Positions 17,607 to 26,249 of a stretch of 64,000 nt of DNA are shown in pieces. The first letter of the stretch is position 1. Each line of letters opens with the position of its first letter. The notes under the pieces were generated by a model. That model was not told where the DNA came from. It saw only the letters and a list, made by a program, of their open reading frames with translations, and did not search any database. Origin of the DNA: Synechococcus sp. C9 (GTDB lineage: Bacteria; Cyanobacteriota; Cyanobacteriia; Gloeomargaritales; Gloeomargaritaceae); assembly GCF_022984075.1 (NCBI RefSeq), contig NZ_JALAAD010000001.1, positions 1,468,455-1,532,454 on the forward strand, in the 5' to 3' direction. The translations under genes were made by a program, and so were the position numbers.

Positions 17607-17844
17607 GACGATTACTATTCAATATGTTGCCATGTTCAAAGACCAGGCGAACCAGTCAATCGAAAAGATTGAGACTGAGATCAAAACCTGTGCCGAATTG
17701 TATAAGTATTTACAGGAAAAATATAAATTTACGATTCCCCTATCACAAGTAAGAGTGGCTGTTAACCATGAATTTTGCTCTATGACACACCTCTTAAAAG
17801 ACCAAGATTTAGTGGTTTTTATTCCGCCGGTATGTGGGGGCTAA
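17587..17844 (+). CDS. moaD: Molybdopterin synthase small subunit MoaD
   Basis: Predicted protein of 85 aa with the ubiquitin-like fold and C-terminal VCGG, whose last Gly carries the thiocarboxylate sulfur. VAVNHEF and DLVVFIPPVCGG are typical. The annotated ATG overlaps the moaC/mobA stop by 20 nt; a later ATG (17632, at MFKDQ) would shorten the first strand and is less likely. The stop is directly followed by the moaE ATG. Confidence 0.9.
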   Translation: MHASATKTITIQYVAMFKDQANQSIEKIETEIKTCAELYKYLQEKYKFTIPLSQVRVAVNHEFCSMTHLLKDQDLVVFIPPVCGG

Positions 17845-18288
17845 ATGATTCAATTTACCCTTAGTTCTAACCCTATCTGTTCCTCGGCAATGAGCCGTCT
17901 ATTAGTCAATAGTACCGTAGGAGCATTAGTAACTTTTGAAGGTTGGGTACGCAATCATAATGATGGAAAATCTGTATTGGGTTTAGAGTATGAGGTGTAT
18001 GAAATTCTCGCCCAAAAAGAAGGTGAAAAAATTCTCCAAGAAGCCCAAGCTAAATTTAATCTTTCGGGTGCCGTCGCTTGTCATCGTCATGGTTATTTAG
18101 ATATTGGTGAAATTGCTGTTTGGGTTGGCGCGACTGGGGTACATCGTGGCTCAGCGTTTGCCGGAACTCGTTATATTATTAATGGGATTAAAAGTCGTTT
18201 ACCGATTTGGAAGAAAGAATTTTATATTGGAGAAAAACCGCAGTGGATATTATGTTCACAAAATCATAGATTTTTCAGCGAGTCTTAA
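17845..18288 (+). CDS. moaE: Molybdopterin synthase catalytic subunit MoaE
   Basis: Predicted protein of 147 aa. It converts cPMP to molybdopterin using sulfur from MoaD. Family segments seen are GALVTFEGWVRNHNDGK, LEYEVYEILAQKEGEKI, CHRHGYLDIGE, VWVGATGVHRG and the lysine-rich LPIWKKEFY near the C-terminus. The start abuts the moaD stop (TAAATG). It is the last gene of the nitrate/Moco run; no hairpin terminator is visible, and a dispersed repeat begins at its stop codon. Confidence 0.92.
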   Translation: MIQFTLSSNPICSSAMSRLLVNSTVGALVTFEGWVRNHNDGKSVLGLEYEVYEILAQKEGEKILQEAQAKFNLSGAVACHRHGYLDIGEIAVWVGATGVHRGSAFAGTRYIINGIKSRLPIWKKEFYIGEKPQWILCSQNHRFFSES

Positions 18289-18386
18289 GGGCGCCTCTAT
18301 TCATTGATTTTTGTACTTACACAGCAGGTCTGATAGCGTAGCCATAAGTCCTATTCCTTCCTTGGAATTATCAGTAACCATTGTGA
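18286..18386. repeat. MITE-like dispersed repeat, family 2, left part
   Basis: Starts at the moaE stop codon with TAAGGGCGCCTCTATT and then CATTGATTTTT, and aligns over about 100 nt with the element at 24904-25021 (shared CTACAC/TTACAC, GTAGC, CCT-GGAAT blocks). The matching right inverted terminus was not found, so this is a truncated copy. The boundary coincides exactly with the gene end. Confidence 0.55.
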
Positions 18387-18429
18387 ATTATAGTGTGTTT
18401 CAAATGACTTCGCTCTCAGTGCTATCAAT

Positions 18430-18479
18430 GTACAGTCTTTTAAGTGCTTATAGAATACAGTTGAACCCCACTTGCCGTG
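18430..18479. repeat. Short dispersed repeat, family 3 (copy 1 of 2)
   Basis: About 50 nt with the cores TACAGTCTTTTAAGT, CTTAT and ATACAGTTG, then CCACTT-CCGT. It matches 54645-54694 with a few substitutions. The function is unknown; it may be part of a longer decayed mobile element. Confidence 0.5.
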
Positions 18480-18597
18480 AGTCAATTATTATTCTGAGCC
18501 TTTAGAATGAAGGAGGTTTTTTGTATCCTTTAATTGATAAATAGACTGTAACCATCTGGTTGACATTTGCGGGTGACTTCTTTAACTTCAATTAAAC

Positions 18598-18698
18598 TAT
18601 AGCAATCCTACTTGATTAGTGAACAGAGATTTCCCAGAACCAAGGACGGGGGCGGTGCCCCTGCGACCCCTATGCTATTCTCATTTAGGATTGCTATA
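18598..18698. repeat. MITE-like dispersed repeat, family 1, full-length copy (101 bp)
   Basis: Bounded by inverted termini TATAGCAATCCTA and TAGGATTGCTATA, with the GC-rich core GGGGGCGGTGCCCCTGCGAC. The termini begin and end in TATA, compatible with a TA target duplication. It carries no open frame. This copy defines the element ends used to read the other copies in the window. Confidence 0.85.
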
Positions 18699-18699
18699 T

Positions 18700-19130
18700 G
18701 ACAATTTCACGAAATACACCCTAAAGTGCAGAGCGGGGAAGGACTTACGGCGGGCGTTTAGATTCGTTGGGCGCAGTCACAGGTGATGAGCTTGTGGCGG
18801 AACAGAAAACGTAGGGGAGTGTTGCAACCAGCCCAACTGACCATGTTGAAAAGCCTTCGCCGTACTTGTTCTCAGTACTGGTTCGGGTTTATTTTCACTG
18901 GGGACTAGCAAAGAATGGGTTCTTAAATCAACTTATGAGAATGGCACTTCTCAAAAAACTAAATCCCGATACTGCCCAAAGAACCTGCCTCTAAAATGCT
19001 CAGGAAGGCTGGTTTTATGAATTGCCCTTATGATTGTAAGTAAATGGTAAATCTTAGCTCATTTGCCCCTAAAATCCTCTAGAATCGGTGGTGGAGATTA
19101 GGGGTATTAAAATCGGAATTAAATGTCTCA
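18700..19130. other. Gene-free stretch, possibly a decayed transposase tail
   Basis: No intact frame is present. Around 18740-18860 short broken frames, for example AVTGDELVAEQKT and an ACGG-like segment, hint at the zinc-ribbon tail of a TnpB-like protein of IS200/IS605 elements, but stops and frame changes interrupt it. The resemblance is weak and could be chance. Beyond 18870 nothing is recognised. Confidence 0.25.
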
Positions 19131-19651
19131 AAAATTGCTACGGCAACGGAGTTATCAGTTTTTTTAGTAATAATTTTATAGTTTGTTCATTCGCAAAATT
19201 ACAATTTACTGTAAGTGAAATATTTGCGGCGACTGAGTTTTTCGGTTTTTTTATTATTTTTTACTTGCTAATTGTCACGTCAGGGCAAATAACACCGAAA
19301 TTCGCTAAAATCCTTATGGCGACGGGGTTTAAGGCTTATTGAGGTGATTCTACAGGGTTCATTCTCGGACTTTTGGGATGGCTCAAGCGCAATTAATGCC
19401 CGAAACACTCCCTTGATTTTCTACTTCAATACACAGGCTTATAAAATTATCTGGACAAATTACAAAATTGTTACGGTGAGACATTTACAAGACTTTTTTA
19501 TTAACTTAAATTCTGTTCTTTTGAGTAAAATTTTTAATTATTTATCAGCAAAAATTAGCCCTTTTTACTAAATGGGTGATTTTGTTTAACATTCTTGAAA
19601 AATTATTTGCATAATTTTTACGGCGACAGCTTTTCAAGGTTTATTTACTAC
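19131..19651. repeat. Five diverged copies of a TACGGCGAC-centred motif in AT-rich DNA
   Basis: Related segments lie around 19131-19164, 19217-19255, 19304-19340, 19461-19500 and 19608-19651. Each has an A/T-rich lead, then a core like (T)ACGGCGAC(GG), then a T-rich run with AGG or CGG and TTTAT. Core starts are spaced roughly 85, 91, 155 and 148 nt apart. Two short open frames here (19088-19342, 19344-19571) follow no known protein and are not accepted as genes. The motif could be a set of binding sites or a decayed repeat array upstream of trpB. Confidence 0.4.
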
Positions 19652-19694
19652 TTTGTAATACTTGTAGAATAGGGATCACCTGACCGAAAAGGGG

Positions 19695-19700
19695 TATAAT
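19695..19700 (+). promoter_or_regulatory. Probable -10 element of trpB
   Basis: A perfect TATAAT lies 28 nt before the trpB start codon; no good -35 is seen at 16-18 nt. GAGCGAGGA between it and the GTG serves as ribosome-binding site. Confidence 0.5.
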
Positions 19701-19728
19701 TACTAATTATCTGAGCGAGGAAACGGCG

Positions 19729-20922
19729 GTGACAGTGGCGACGGTACCGGATGCGTTGGGGCGGTTTGGGCAGTTTGGGGGGAAATACGTCCCGGAAACC
19801 CTGATGCCTGCTCTGGCGGAACTGGAGCAAATGTATTACCAATGTAAAGATGACCCCTCGTTTCAATCGGAATTACAATTTTTGTACAAAACCTATGTGG
19901 GGCGACCTACCCCCTTGTATTTTGCCGAGCGTTTGAGTGCCCATTACGGCAATGTGCTCATCTATTTGAAGCGGGAGGATTTGAACCACACCGGGGCGCA
20001 CAAAATTAACAATGCGTTGGGGCAGGTACTCCTAGCGCAACGGATGGGCAAACGGCGGATCATTGCCGAAACGGGGGCGGGACAGCATGGGGTGGCGACG
20101 GCGACGGTGTGTGCCCGCTTTGGGCTGGAATGCGTGATCTATATGGGTGTGCAGGACATGGAGCGCCAAGCCCTGAATGTGTTTCGGATGCGGTTGCTGG
20201 GGGCGACGGTACAACCGGTGAGCAGTGGGACGGGCACGCTCAAGGATGCGACCTCGGAGGCGATTCGGGATTGGGTGACGCATGTGGAAACCACCCATTA
20301 CATTCTGGGTTCGGTGGCGGGACCCCATCCCTACCCGATGCTGGTGCGGGATTTTCAGAGTGTGATTGGCAGAGAAACCCGGGCGCAGTGTGCGGAATTG
20401 TGGCAAGGTCTGCCGGATATTCTCCTGGCGTGTGTGGGGGGCGGGTCGAATGCGATGGGCTTGTTCTATGAATTTATCCCGGAGCCGACGGTGCGCCTGA
20501 TGGGGGTGGAAGCTGCTGGCGAGGGTATTCACACGGGCAAACACGCCGCTACCTTGACCCAGGGGCGGGTGGGGGTACTGCACGGGGCGATGAGCTATCT
20601 TCTGCAAGACGACCAGGGGCAGGTGGTGGAACCCCATTCCATCAGTGCTGGGCTGGACTATCCGGGGGTGGGACCGGAGCATAGCTATCTCATGGAAACC
20701 GGGCGGGCGACCTACGTCAGCGTGACGGATCAGGAAGCTTTGGCGGCTTTGCAACGGGTGAGCCGGTTAGAGGGGATCATTCCCGCTTTGGAAACCGCCC
20801 ACGCCTTCGCCTATTTGGAAACCCTCGCTCCCCAATGCGCTCCCGGCACCCGGATTGTCATCAACTGTTCTGGGCGGGGCGACAAGGATGTGCAAACGGT
20901 GATGAAACATTTGTCCGTTTAA
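19729..20922 (+). CDS. trpB: Tryptophan synthase beta chain
   Basis: Predicted protein of 397 aa with a GTG start. It condenses indole and serine to tryptophan using pyridoxal phosphate. The PLP lysine lies in [13 protein letters not shown], and the phosphate-binding glycine loop is [24 protein letters not shown] and [11 protein letters not shown] are characteristic of the TrpB1 type that pairs with TrpA. No trpA is adjacent, which is usual in cyanobacteria. It converges with the TRAP permease gene, leaving only 9 nt between them. Confidence 0.96.
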   Translation: MTVATVPDALGRFGQFGGKYVPETLMPALAELEQMYYQCKDDPSFQSELQFLYKTYVGRPTPLYFAERLSAHYGNVLIYLKREDLNHTGAHKINNALGQVLLAQRMGKRRIIAETGAGQHGVATATVCARFGLECVIYMGVQDMERQALNVFRMRLLGATVQPVSSGTGTLKDATSEAIRDWVTHVETTHYILGSVAGPHPYPMLVRDFQSVIGRETRAQCAELWQGLPDILLACVGGGSNAMGLFYEFIPEPTVRLMGVEAAGEGIHTGKHAATLTQGRVGVLHGAMSYLLQDDQGQVVEPHSISAGLDYPGVGPEHSYLMETGRATYVSVTDQEALAALQRVSRLEGIIPALETAHAFAYLETLAPQCAPGTRIVINCSGRGDKDVQTVMKHLSV

Positions 20923-20931
20923 TGCAACCAA

Positions 20932-22242
20932 TTAATTTAACCAAACAGTGACCAACTGGGGAAACCAAATCAGGAGCAACACCAACACCAATTGCAAGCC
21001 AATAAAGGGAATCACCCCCCGATAAATCTGCCCGGTAGTGACGGTGGGGGGAGCCACACTTTTGAGATAAAACAGGGCAAACCCAAAGGGTGGGGTTAGG
21101 AAAGAAGTCTGCAAATTCGCCCCCAACAACACCCCAAACCAAACCAAATCTGTTCCCAATTGTTGCGCCGCTGGGATGAGCAAAGGCACGACAATAAAGG
21201 CAATTTCAAAAAAATCAATAAAAAATCCCAGCAGAAACACCAAGCCCATGCTAAATAACAAAAAACCCGCCCGTCCCCCCGGCAAATTCAACAGCAATTC
21301 ATACACAAACTGATCCCCATTCAGTCCCCGAAACACCAAACTAAACGCCGTGGAACCAATCAAAATCATCATCACCAAACTGGTCGTCCGCACCGTCGCT
21401 TCACAAGCCCGCCACCCCATCGCCCAGGACAATTTTCCTTCCCAACCCGCCAACAGTAATGCCCCCAAACAGCCCACCGCCCCGGCTTCCGTCGGTGTGG
21501 CAATGCCAAAAAAAATGCTCCCCAACACCAACAGCACCAGCCCCAGGGGGGGAACCACCGCCCGCAGGACACTTAGCAACGGTTCTTTGGGTAAATCCGT
21601 TAGAGCCGGAGCCAGATGGGGACGGAAATAAGCGAGAACAACCGTATAAATAACGTACATAGCTGTCAGGGTCAACCCCGGCAGGAGCGAACCCACAAAC
21701 AAATCCCCCACCGACACCCCCAACTGGTCGCCCAGCACCACCAGCACCACACTCGGCGGGATGATCTGCCCCAGCGTCCCGGAAGCGGCAATCACCCCCG
21801 TTGCCAACTCGGTTTGATAGCCATAGCGCAACATCACCGGCAGGGAAATCAGCCCCATCGCCACCACCGTCGCCGCCACCACCCCCGTCGTTGCCGCCAG
21901 CAATGCCCCCACCACAATCACCGCCACCCCCAGCCCCCCCCGCAGGCGACCGAACCAGCCCCCCATCACCGTCAGCAGGCGTTCCGCCACCCCCGACTGC
22001 TCCAGCAGGGAACCCAGCAGGATGAAATAGGGAATTGCCAGCAGGGTGTAATTCGACATGATGCCGAAAATCCGGTAGGGCAACGCGGTGAGAAACAAGG
22101 GGTCAAACACCCCCAACGCCACCCCCACCAGGGCAAACAAAATCGCCACCCCCCCCAGGGCAAACGCCACCGGATACCCCGTCGCCAGGAAAATCAACGC
22201 CCCCACAAACATGAGCGGACCCAACCAGGCTCCCTCATCCAT
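20932..22242 (-). CDS. TRAP transporter large permease subunit (DctM type)
   Basis: Predicted protein of 436 aa from MDEGAWLGPL, highly hydrophobic with about twelve membrane segments. Typical DctM segments are FLATGYPVAFALGG, ILLGSLLEQSGVAERLL, ATTGVVAATVVAMGLISLP and IIPPSVVLVVLGDQLG. It is the sodium-coupled translocation subunit of a tripartite carboxylate transporter; in Synechocystis a homologue (GtrB) carries glutamate. Neither the small DctQ subunit nor the binding protein is adjacent, so the partners must be encoded elsewhere. The substrate cannot be told from the sequence. Confidence 0.9.
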   Translation of the reverse strand: MDEGAWLGPLMFVGALIFLATGYPVAFALGGVAILFALVGVALGVFDPLFLTALPYRIFGIMSNYTLLAIPYFILLGSLLEQSGVAERLLTVMGGWFGRLRGGLGVAVIVVGALLAATTGVVAATVVAMGLISLPVMLRYGYQTELATGVIAASGTLGQIIPPSVVLVVLGDQLGVSVGDLFVGSLLPGLTLTAMYVIYTVVLAYFRPHLAPALTDLPKEPLLSVLRAVVPPLGLVLLVLGSIFFGIATPTEAGAVGCLGALLLAGWEGKLSWAMGWRACEATVRTTSLVMMILIGSTAFSLVFRGLNGDQFVYELLLNLPGGRAGFLLFSMGLVFLLGFFIDFFEIAFIVVPLLIPAAQQLGTDLVWFGVLLGANLQTSFLTPPFGFALFYLKSVAPPTVTTGQIYRGVIPFIGLQLVLVLLLIWFPQLVTVWLN

Positions 22243-22290
22243 CGCACCGCCGCCACCCACAACCTCTGATTATCCGTTGCCGGGGGACGC

Positions 22291-23151
22291 TTAGCCAATC
22301 GGGGGAATGACCATGCCCAACAACAACAAAAACCCGGTGATCACCTGCTCCCGAAACATCCGGCTATAGACGGACAGGGGTTGCCTTTGCCGCAACTGCC
22401 ACACCTGTTTGCCCCAGACCGCCGCCGTCACCGCCACCATCAGATAATAAAAACCGCCCAATCCCGTCGCCATGCCCACACCGGTTAACAAAATTAACGT
22501 TATTGCCAATAAAATCCCCACCGCTAAAGGGGTATGCCGACCAAAAAACCGGGCACTGGAATAAATCCCCAAACGGGCGTCATCCTCCCGATCCGGCAAG
22601 GCATAAATCGTGTCAAACCCCAGCGTCCAGCACCAGACCGCCCCCCACAGCAACCAGGTCACCCCCGTCACCGTGCCCGTCACCGCCGCCCAGGGGATGA
22701 GAACCGCAAACCCCCACGCCGTCGCCAATACCGCCTGGGGCACCGGACACCAGCGTTTCGCCGAAGGATAAAGCACCATCACCGGCACCGCCAGCACCGC
22801 CAGGGTAAACCCCAAGGGATTCAGATACTGCGCCAACCCATAGGCACAGGCAAACCCCACCACCGCCACTGCCCCCGCCAGCCATAGGGGCATCTGTCCC
22901 TGCGCCAAAGGTCGTTGCGCCGTCCGTTGCACCTGGGCATCCAACCGGTGATCCCACAAATCATTCACCACACAACCAGCGGCACTCGTCGCCACCGCCC
23001 CCAACACCACCACGACCAGCAAATCCCAGGGCGGACAGCCCCCACTCGCCAGCACCAGCGACCACAGGGCAGGCACCAGCAAAATTAACCGTCCCGTCGG
23101 CTTATCCCAGCGCAGGAGGCGGACAATCTGGTACAGGACAGGGGCAGGCAT
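22291..23151 (-). CDS. ubiA: 4-hydroxybenzoate polyprenyltransferase (UbiA type, plastoquinone pathway)
   Basis: Predicted protein of 286 aa with 8-9 membrane helices. The two magnesium-diphosphate motifs are present: NDLWDHRLDAQVQRT in the first cytosolic loop and LPDREDDARLG in the second. In cyanobacteria this enzyme attaches the solanesyl chain to 4-hydroxybenzoate at the start of plastoquinone synthesis. DKPTGRLILLVPALW at the N-terminus is typical of the UbiA rather than the MenA or chlorophyll synthase branches. It lies upstream of the TRAP permease on the same strand with a 48-nt gap. Confidence 0.9.
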   Translation of the reverse strand: MPAPVLYQIVRLLRWDKPTGRLILLVPALWSLVLASGGCPPWDLLVVVVLGAVATSAAGCVVNDLWDHRLDAQVQRTAQRPLAQGQMPLWLAGAVAVVGFACAYGLAQYLNPLGFTLAVLAVPVMVLYPSAKRWCPVPQAVLATAWGFAVLIPWAAVTGTVTGVTWLLWGAVWCWTLGFDTIYALPDREDDARLGIYSSARFFGRHTPLAVGILLAITLILLTGVGMATGLGGFYYLMVAVTAAVWGKQVWQLRQRQPLSVYSRMFREQVITGFLLLLGMVIPPIG

Positions 23152-23279
23152 GGGCAGGATAACTCCCCCAAAGGGCGGGGTTCATGGGATAATTGTAACG
23201 CTCTCTAAAGTTCTTAATGATTTTTTTACTATGGGTTCCTCAAATGGATGCCGCCAGGGATAGGGGATAGGATACACCG

Positions 23280-24905
23280 GTGAAACTCCTACTTTTTTTA
23301 GTACAGACCTCCGGGTGGATGGTCGGTTTGGCAATTATCACCGGGTTTCTCAGCGGCGGGAGCAGTGCCGGTTTGATTGCCCTGATCAGCCGTGCCCTAG
23401 TCGAAGGGGTCACCCCCTTGGTCATCCTTGCTTTTATCGGTTTAGCCGGAATTGCCCTCGCCACCAGCATTATTTCCCAGGTGATGCTGATTCGCCTGTC
23501 CCAGCGAGCGGTTTTTGACCTCCGCCTCCATTTGAGCCGCCAAATTCTCCGTGCTGAACTCACCCATCTGGAGCAACTGGGCACCCCCCGCCTCCTGGCG
23601 ACCCTGACCGAGGATGTGCAAGCCGTCGCCAATGCGGTTTTTGCCATCCCTTTTTTGTGCATTGATGCCGCCATTGTCCTGGGCAGTCTCGTGTACATTA
23701 CTTGGCTCTCGTGGCAGGTTTTATTCATGGTGGTGGGGTTAACCACCGTTGCGATTGGCAGTTGTCAATTTTTTACCCATTTGGGCAGTCAATCCCTCGC
23801 CCGTGCCCGGGAAAAACAGGATCATTTATTCCAGGATTTCCAAGGGCTAACCCAAGGGATCAAAGAACTTAAACTTCATGCCCAAAAACAACAGGTATTT
23901 TTGCAAGAGCACTTGATGGTTCATGCCCAGGAATTTCGCCGCCATACGATCACCGGCTTAACCTATTTCGCCAGCACCTCCAGTTTGGGAAAACTAATTT
24001 TCTTTTTCGCCATCGGTTTTGTACTCTTTAGTCTGCCAAAGCTCATTACCCTCAACCCCCAAACCCTCTCCGGCTATGTGTTAATCTTCACCTATTTAAT
24101 GCTCCCAATGGAGAATTTGGTGAACAATTTACCCACCCTCAGTCGGGCAGGTGTCGCCCTAGAAAAAATCACCTCCTTGGGTTTATCCCTCTCCGGTTCT
24201 AGTGAATTGGAAACCGTAGCACAGCCGCTCCGACAATCATGGCAAAAACTGGAATTGCGGGAAGTCGTACATCAGTATCCATCCTCTCAAGATGACCAAC
24301 CGTTCTGTTTTGGTCCTGTGAGTTTAACGATTGTGCCCGGTGAAATTGTCATGATTATTGGCGGCAATGGCAGTGGCAAATCCACCCTGGCGAAGTTAAT
24401 TACGGGTTTATATACTCCCAAATCTGGGGCAATTTATTTTGACAATACCCTGATTGATGCCCAAAACCGCCATTGGTATCGCCAACATTTTGCCGTGGTT
24501 TTTTCTGATTTTTATTTATTTGAAAGTCTGTTGGGTTTGGAAGCGGATCAAGAGCTGGTTTATCAATACCTCAAACAACTACAAATCGAGCATAAAGTTA
24601 CGATTAAAAACGGGCAATTTTCCACCACCGCCCTCTCCCAAGGACAACGGAAACGCCTGGGTTTACTGATTGCCTATTTGGAAAACCGCCCCATCTATCT
24701 TTTTGACGAATGGGCTGCCGACCAAGACCCCCGGTTCAAGGAGTTTTTTTATACGGAATTTCTACCCAATTTGCGGGCACAGGGAAAAACAGTTTTAGTG
24801 ATTAGTCATGATGACCATTATTTTCATATTGCCGACCATTTGATTAAGCTAGATTATGGACGAATTGAGTATGATAAATATGTGGATACACCGGTAGGAA
24901 TTTAG
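23280..24905 (+). CDS. Cyclic-peptide-type ABC exporter (fused membrane and ATPase domains)
   Basis: Predicted protein of 541 aa with a GTG start; an upstream ATG frame is closed by TAG. Residues 1-310 hold six membrane helices, and from about 345 on there is an ABC ATPase: GGNGSGKST (Walker A), a degenerate signature LSQGQRKRLGL, Walker B IYLFDEWAAD and switch HDD. The NGSGKST loop, SQGQRKRL and DEWAADQDP are hallmarks of the SyrD/PvdE-like exporters of non-ribosomal or cyclic peptides and siderophores. No peptide synthetase or precursor gene is next to it, so its substrate is unknown. Its stop codon lies in a dispersed repeat. Confidence 0.88.
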   Translation: MKLLLFLVQTSGWMVGLAIITGFLSGGSSAGLIALISRALVEGVTPLVILAFIGLAGIALATSIISQVMLIRLSQRAVFDLRLHLSRQILRAELTHLEQLGTPRLLATLTEDVQAVANAVFAIPFLCIDAAIVLGSLVYITWLSWQVLFMVVGLTTVAIGSCQFFTHLGSQSLARAREKQDHLFQDFQGLTQGIKELKLHAQKQQVFLQEHLMVHAQEFRRHTITGLTYFASTSSLGKLIFFFAIGFVLFSLPKLITLNPQTLSGYVLIFTYLMLPMENLVNNLPTLSRAGVALEKITSLGLSLSGSSELETVAQPLRQSWQKLELREVVHQYPSSQDDQPFCFGPVSLTIVPGEIVMIIGGNGSGKSTLAKLITGLYTPKSGAIYFDNTLIDAQNRHWYRQHFAVVFSDFYLFESLLGLEADQELVYQYLKQLQIEHKVTIKNGQFSTTALSQGQRKRLGLLIAYLENRPIYLFDEWAADQDPRFKEFFYTEFLPNLRAQGKTVLVISHDDHYFHIADHLIKLDYGRIEYDKYVDTPVGI

Positions 24906-25021
24906 GGATGCCTCTGTTTACTGATTTTTATAGCTACACGATAGGTATAGTAGGGTAGCGATGAGTACATTGACCTGGGAATATCCTCAATGGCTGTAAA
25001 TCAATAGAGGAGAGGTGCCCT
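24904..25021. repeat. MITE-like dispersed repeat, family 2, near-complete copy
   Basis: About 118 nt with imperfect inverted ends: AGGGATGCCTCTGTTTACTG at the left and TAAATCAATAGAGGAGAGGT at the right, followed by GCCCT. The left end starts within the stop codon (TAG, 24903-24905) of the ABC exporter. The right end is 82 nt before the methyltransferase gene, so it separates GC-rich core DNA from the AT-rich restriction-modification pair. Confidence 0.7.
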
Positions 25022-25103
25022 TGAATCTAAATTTTAGGAGGTTTATATTATAAGAAGATAATAGTAGCAAAATGAACCCATACAATCTACTTCAAACCCT
25101 AGG

Positions 25104-26249
25104 ATGAAAAAGATAACCTACCGCTTAGGTGAATTATTTTGTGGGGCAGGAGGTCTCGCTTTAGGTGCAAAATCTGCTCATATATTAAATCATGAATTTG
25201 ATTGTTCAATTTCTCATGTATGGGCTACGGATTATGATATGTCAGCCTGTGAGACATACCGCCGTAACATCTGTCCAGACAATCCTGAGTCTGTTATCTG
25301 TTGTGATATTAGGCAATTAAGTTTTGAAAAATTACAGAGTATTTCACCAATTGATGGATTAGCATTTGGCTTCCCATGTAACGATTTTAGTATAGTAGGT
25401 GAACAACAAGGTATTAATGGGACGTATGGACCACTTTATAAATATGGCGTAACAGCATTAAACTTTTTCAATCCCCAATGGTTCCTGGCTGAAAATGTAA
25501 GCGGTCTTAAAAATTCCAATGATGGTCGAGCTTTTGATATAATCTTAGAAGAATTAAGAAATGCTGGTGATGGTTATGAAATCACTCCTCATTTGTATAA
25601 ATTTGAATGTTATGGTATTCCGCAGGCAAGGCATAGAATTATTATTGTTGGAATCAGAAAAGATTTAGATAAAATTTTTAGAGTTCCTTCGCCAGAACCA
25701 TATAAAAATGTGGATGTATCCTGTCGAAAAGCGATAGAGAATCCACCAATTCCACGTTTTGCATACAATCATGAATTTACAAAGCAATCTCAAGTTGTGA
25801 TTGAACGACTCAAGTACATTAAACCCGGTGAAAATGCTTTTACTGCCAAGATTCCCACTCAGCTACAACTTAATGTTCGTGGTGCAAAAATCAGTCAAAT
25901 ATACAAGCGCCTTGACCCGACCAAACCAGCTTACACGATAACCGGGAGTGGTGGTGGCGGCACCCATGTTTATCACTGGTCGGAAAACCGTTCATTAACT
26001 AATAGGGAAAGGGCTCGATTGCAGACTTTTCCTGATAATTTTATCTTCTATGGTTCTAAAGAAAGCGTCAGAAAACAAATTGGTATGGCGGTTCCCCCAA
26101 GGGCGGCTGAAATTGTATTCAATGCACTTTTATCTAGTTTATTAGATATTCAGTATCCATTTATACCTTCAAATATAATAGCGGTTAAAAGTCTTTTTGA
26201 AGGTACACACTATACATTCAATGAAAGTAATGGAGAATATCAAGTATGA
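25104..26249 (+). CDS. DNA (cytosine-5-)-methyltransferase of a restriction-modification pair
   Basis: Predicted protein of 381 aa. The C5-methylase motifs are in order: I LFCGAGGLALG (residues 11-21), IV GFPCNDFS with catalytic Cys92, VI ENV with Glu130, VIII QARHRIIIVG near 174, a target-recognition region around 185-290, IX RLDPTKPAYTI and X GMAVPPRAAEIV. Motif IV reads PCN, where most family members have PCQ. The gene is AT-rich against its GC-rich flanks and is preceded by a repeat, which suggests recent acquisition. The stop overlaps the next gene (ATGA). The recognition sequence cannot be deduced. Confidence 0.92.
   Translation: MKKITYRLGELFCGAGGLALGAKSAHILNHEFDCSISHVWATDYDMSACETYRRNICPDNPESVICCDIRQLSFEKLQSISPIDGLAFGFPCNDFSIVGEQQGINGTYGPLYKYGVTALNFFNPQWFLAENVSGLKNSNDGRAFDIILEELRNAGDGYEITPHLYKFECYGIPQARHRIIIVGIRKDLDKIFRVPSPEPYKNVDVSCRKAIENPPIPRFAYNHEFTKQSQVVIERLKYIKPGENAFTAKIPTQLQLNVRGAKISQIYKRLDPTKPAYTITGSGGGGTHVYHWSENRSLTNRERARLQTFPDNFIFYGSKESVRKQIGMAVPPRAAEIVFNALLSSLLDIQYPFIPSNIIAVKSLFEGTHYTFNESNGEYQV

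Noticed and set aside
19088-19571. Two small rightward frames before trpB
   Set aside because: No ribosome-binding sites, no recognisable protein features and low-complexity AT-rich sequence that contains the repeated motif.
21616-22887. Long rightward Pro/His/Arg-rich frames opposite the TRAP permease and ubiA
   Set aside because: They are antisense shadows of GC-rich membrane-protein genes on the other strand.
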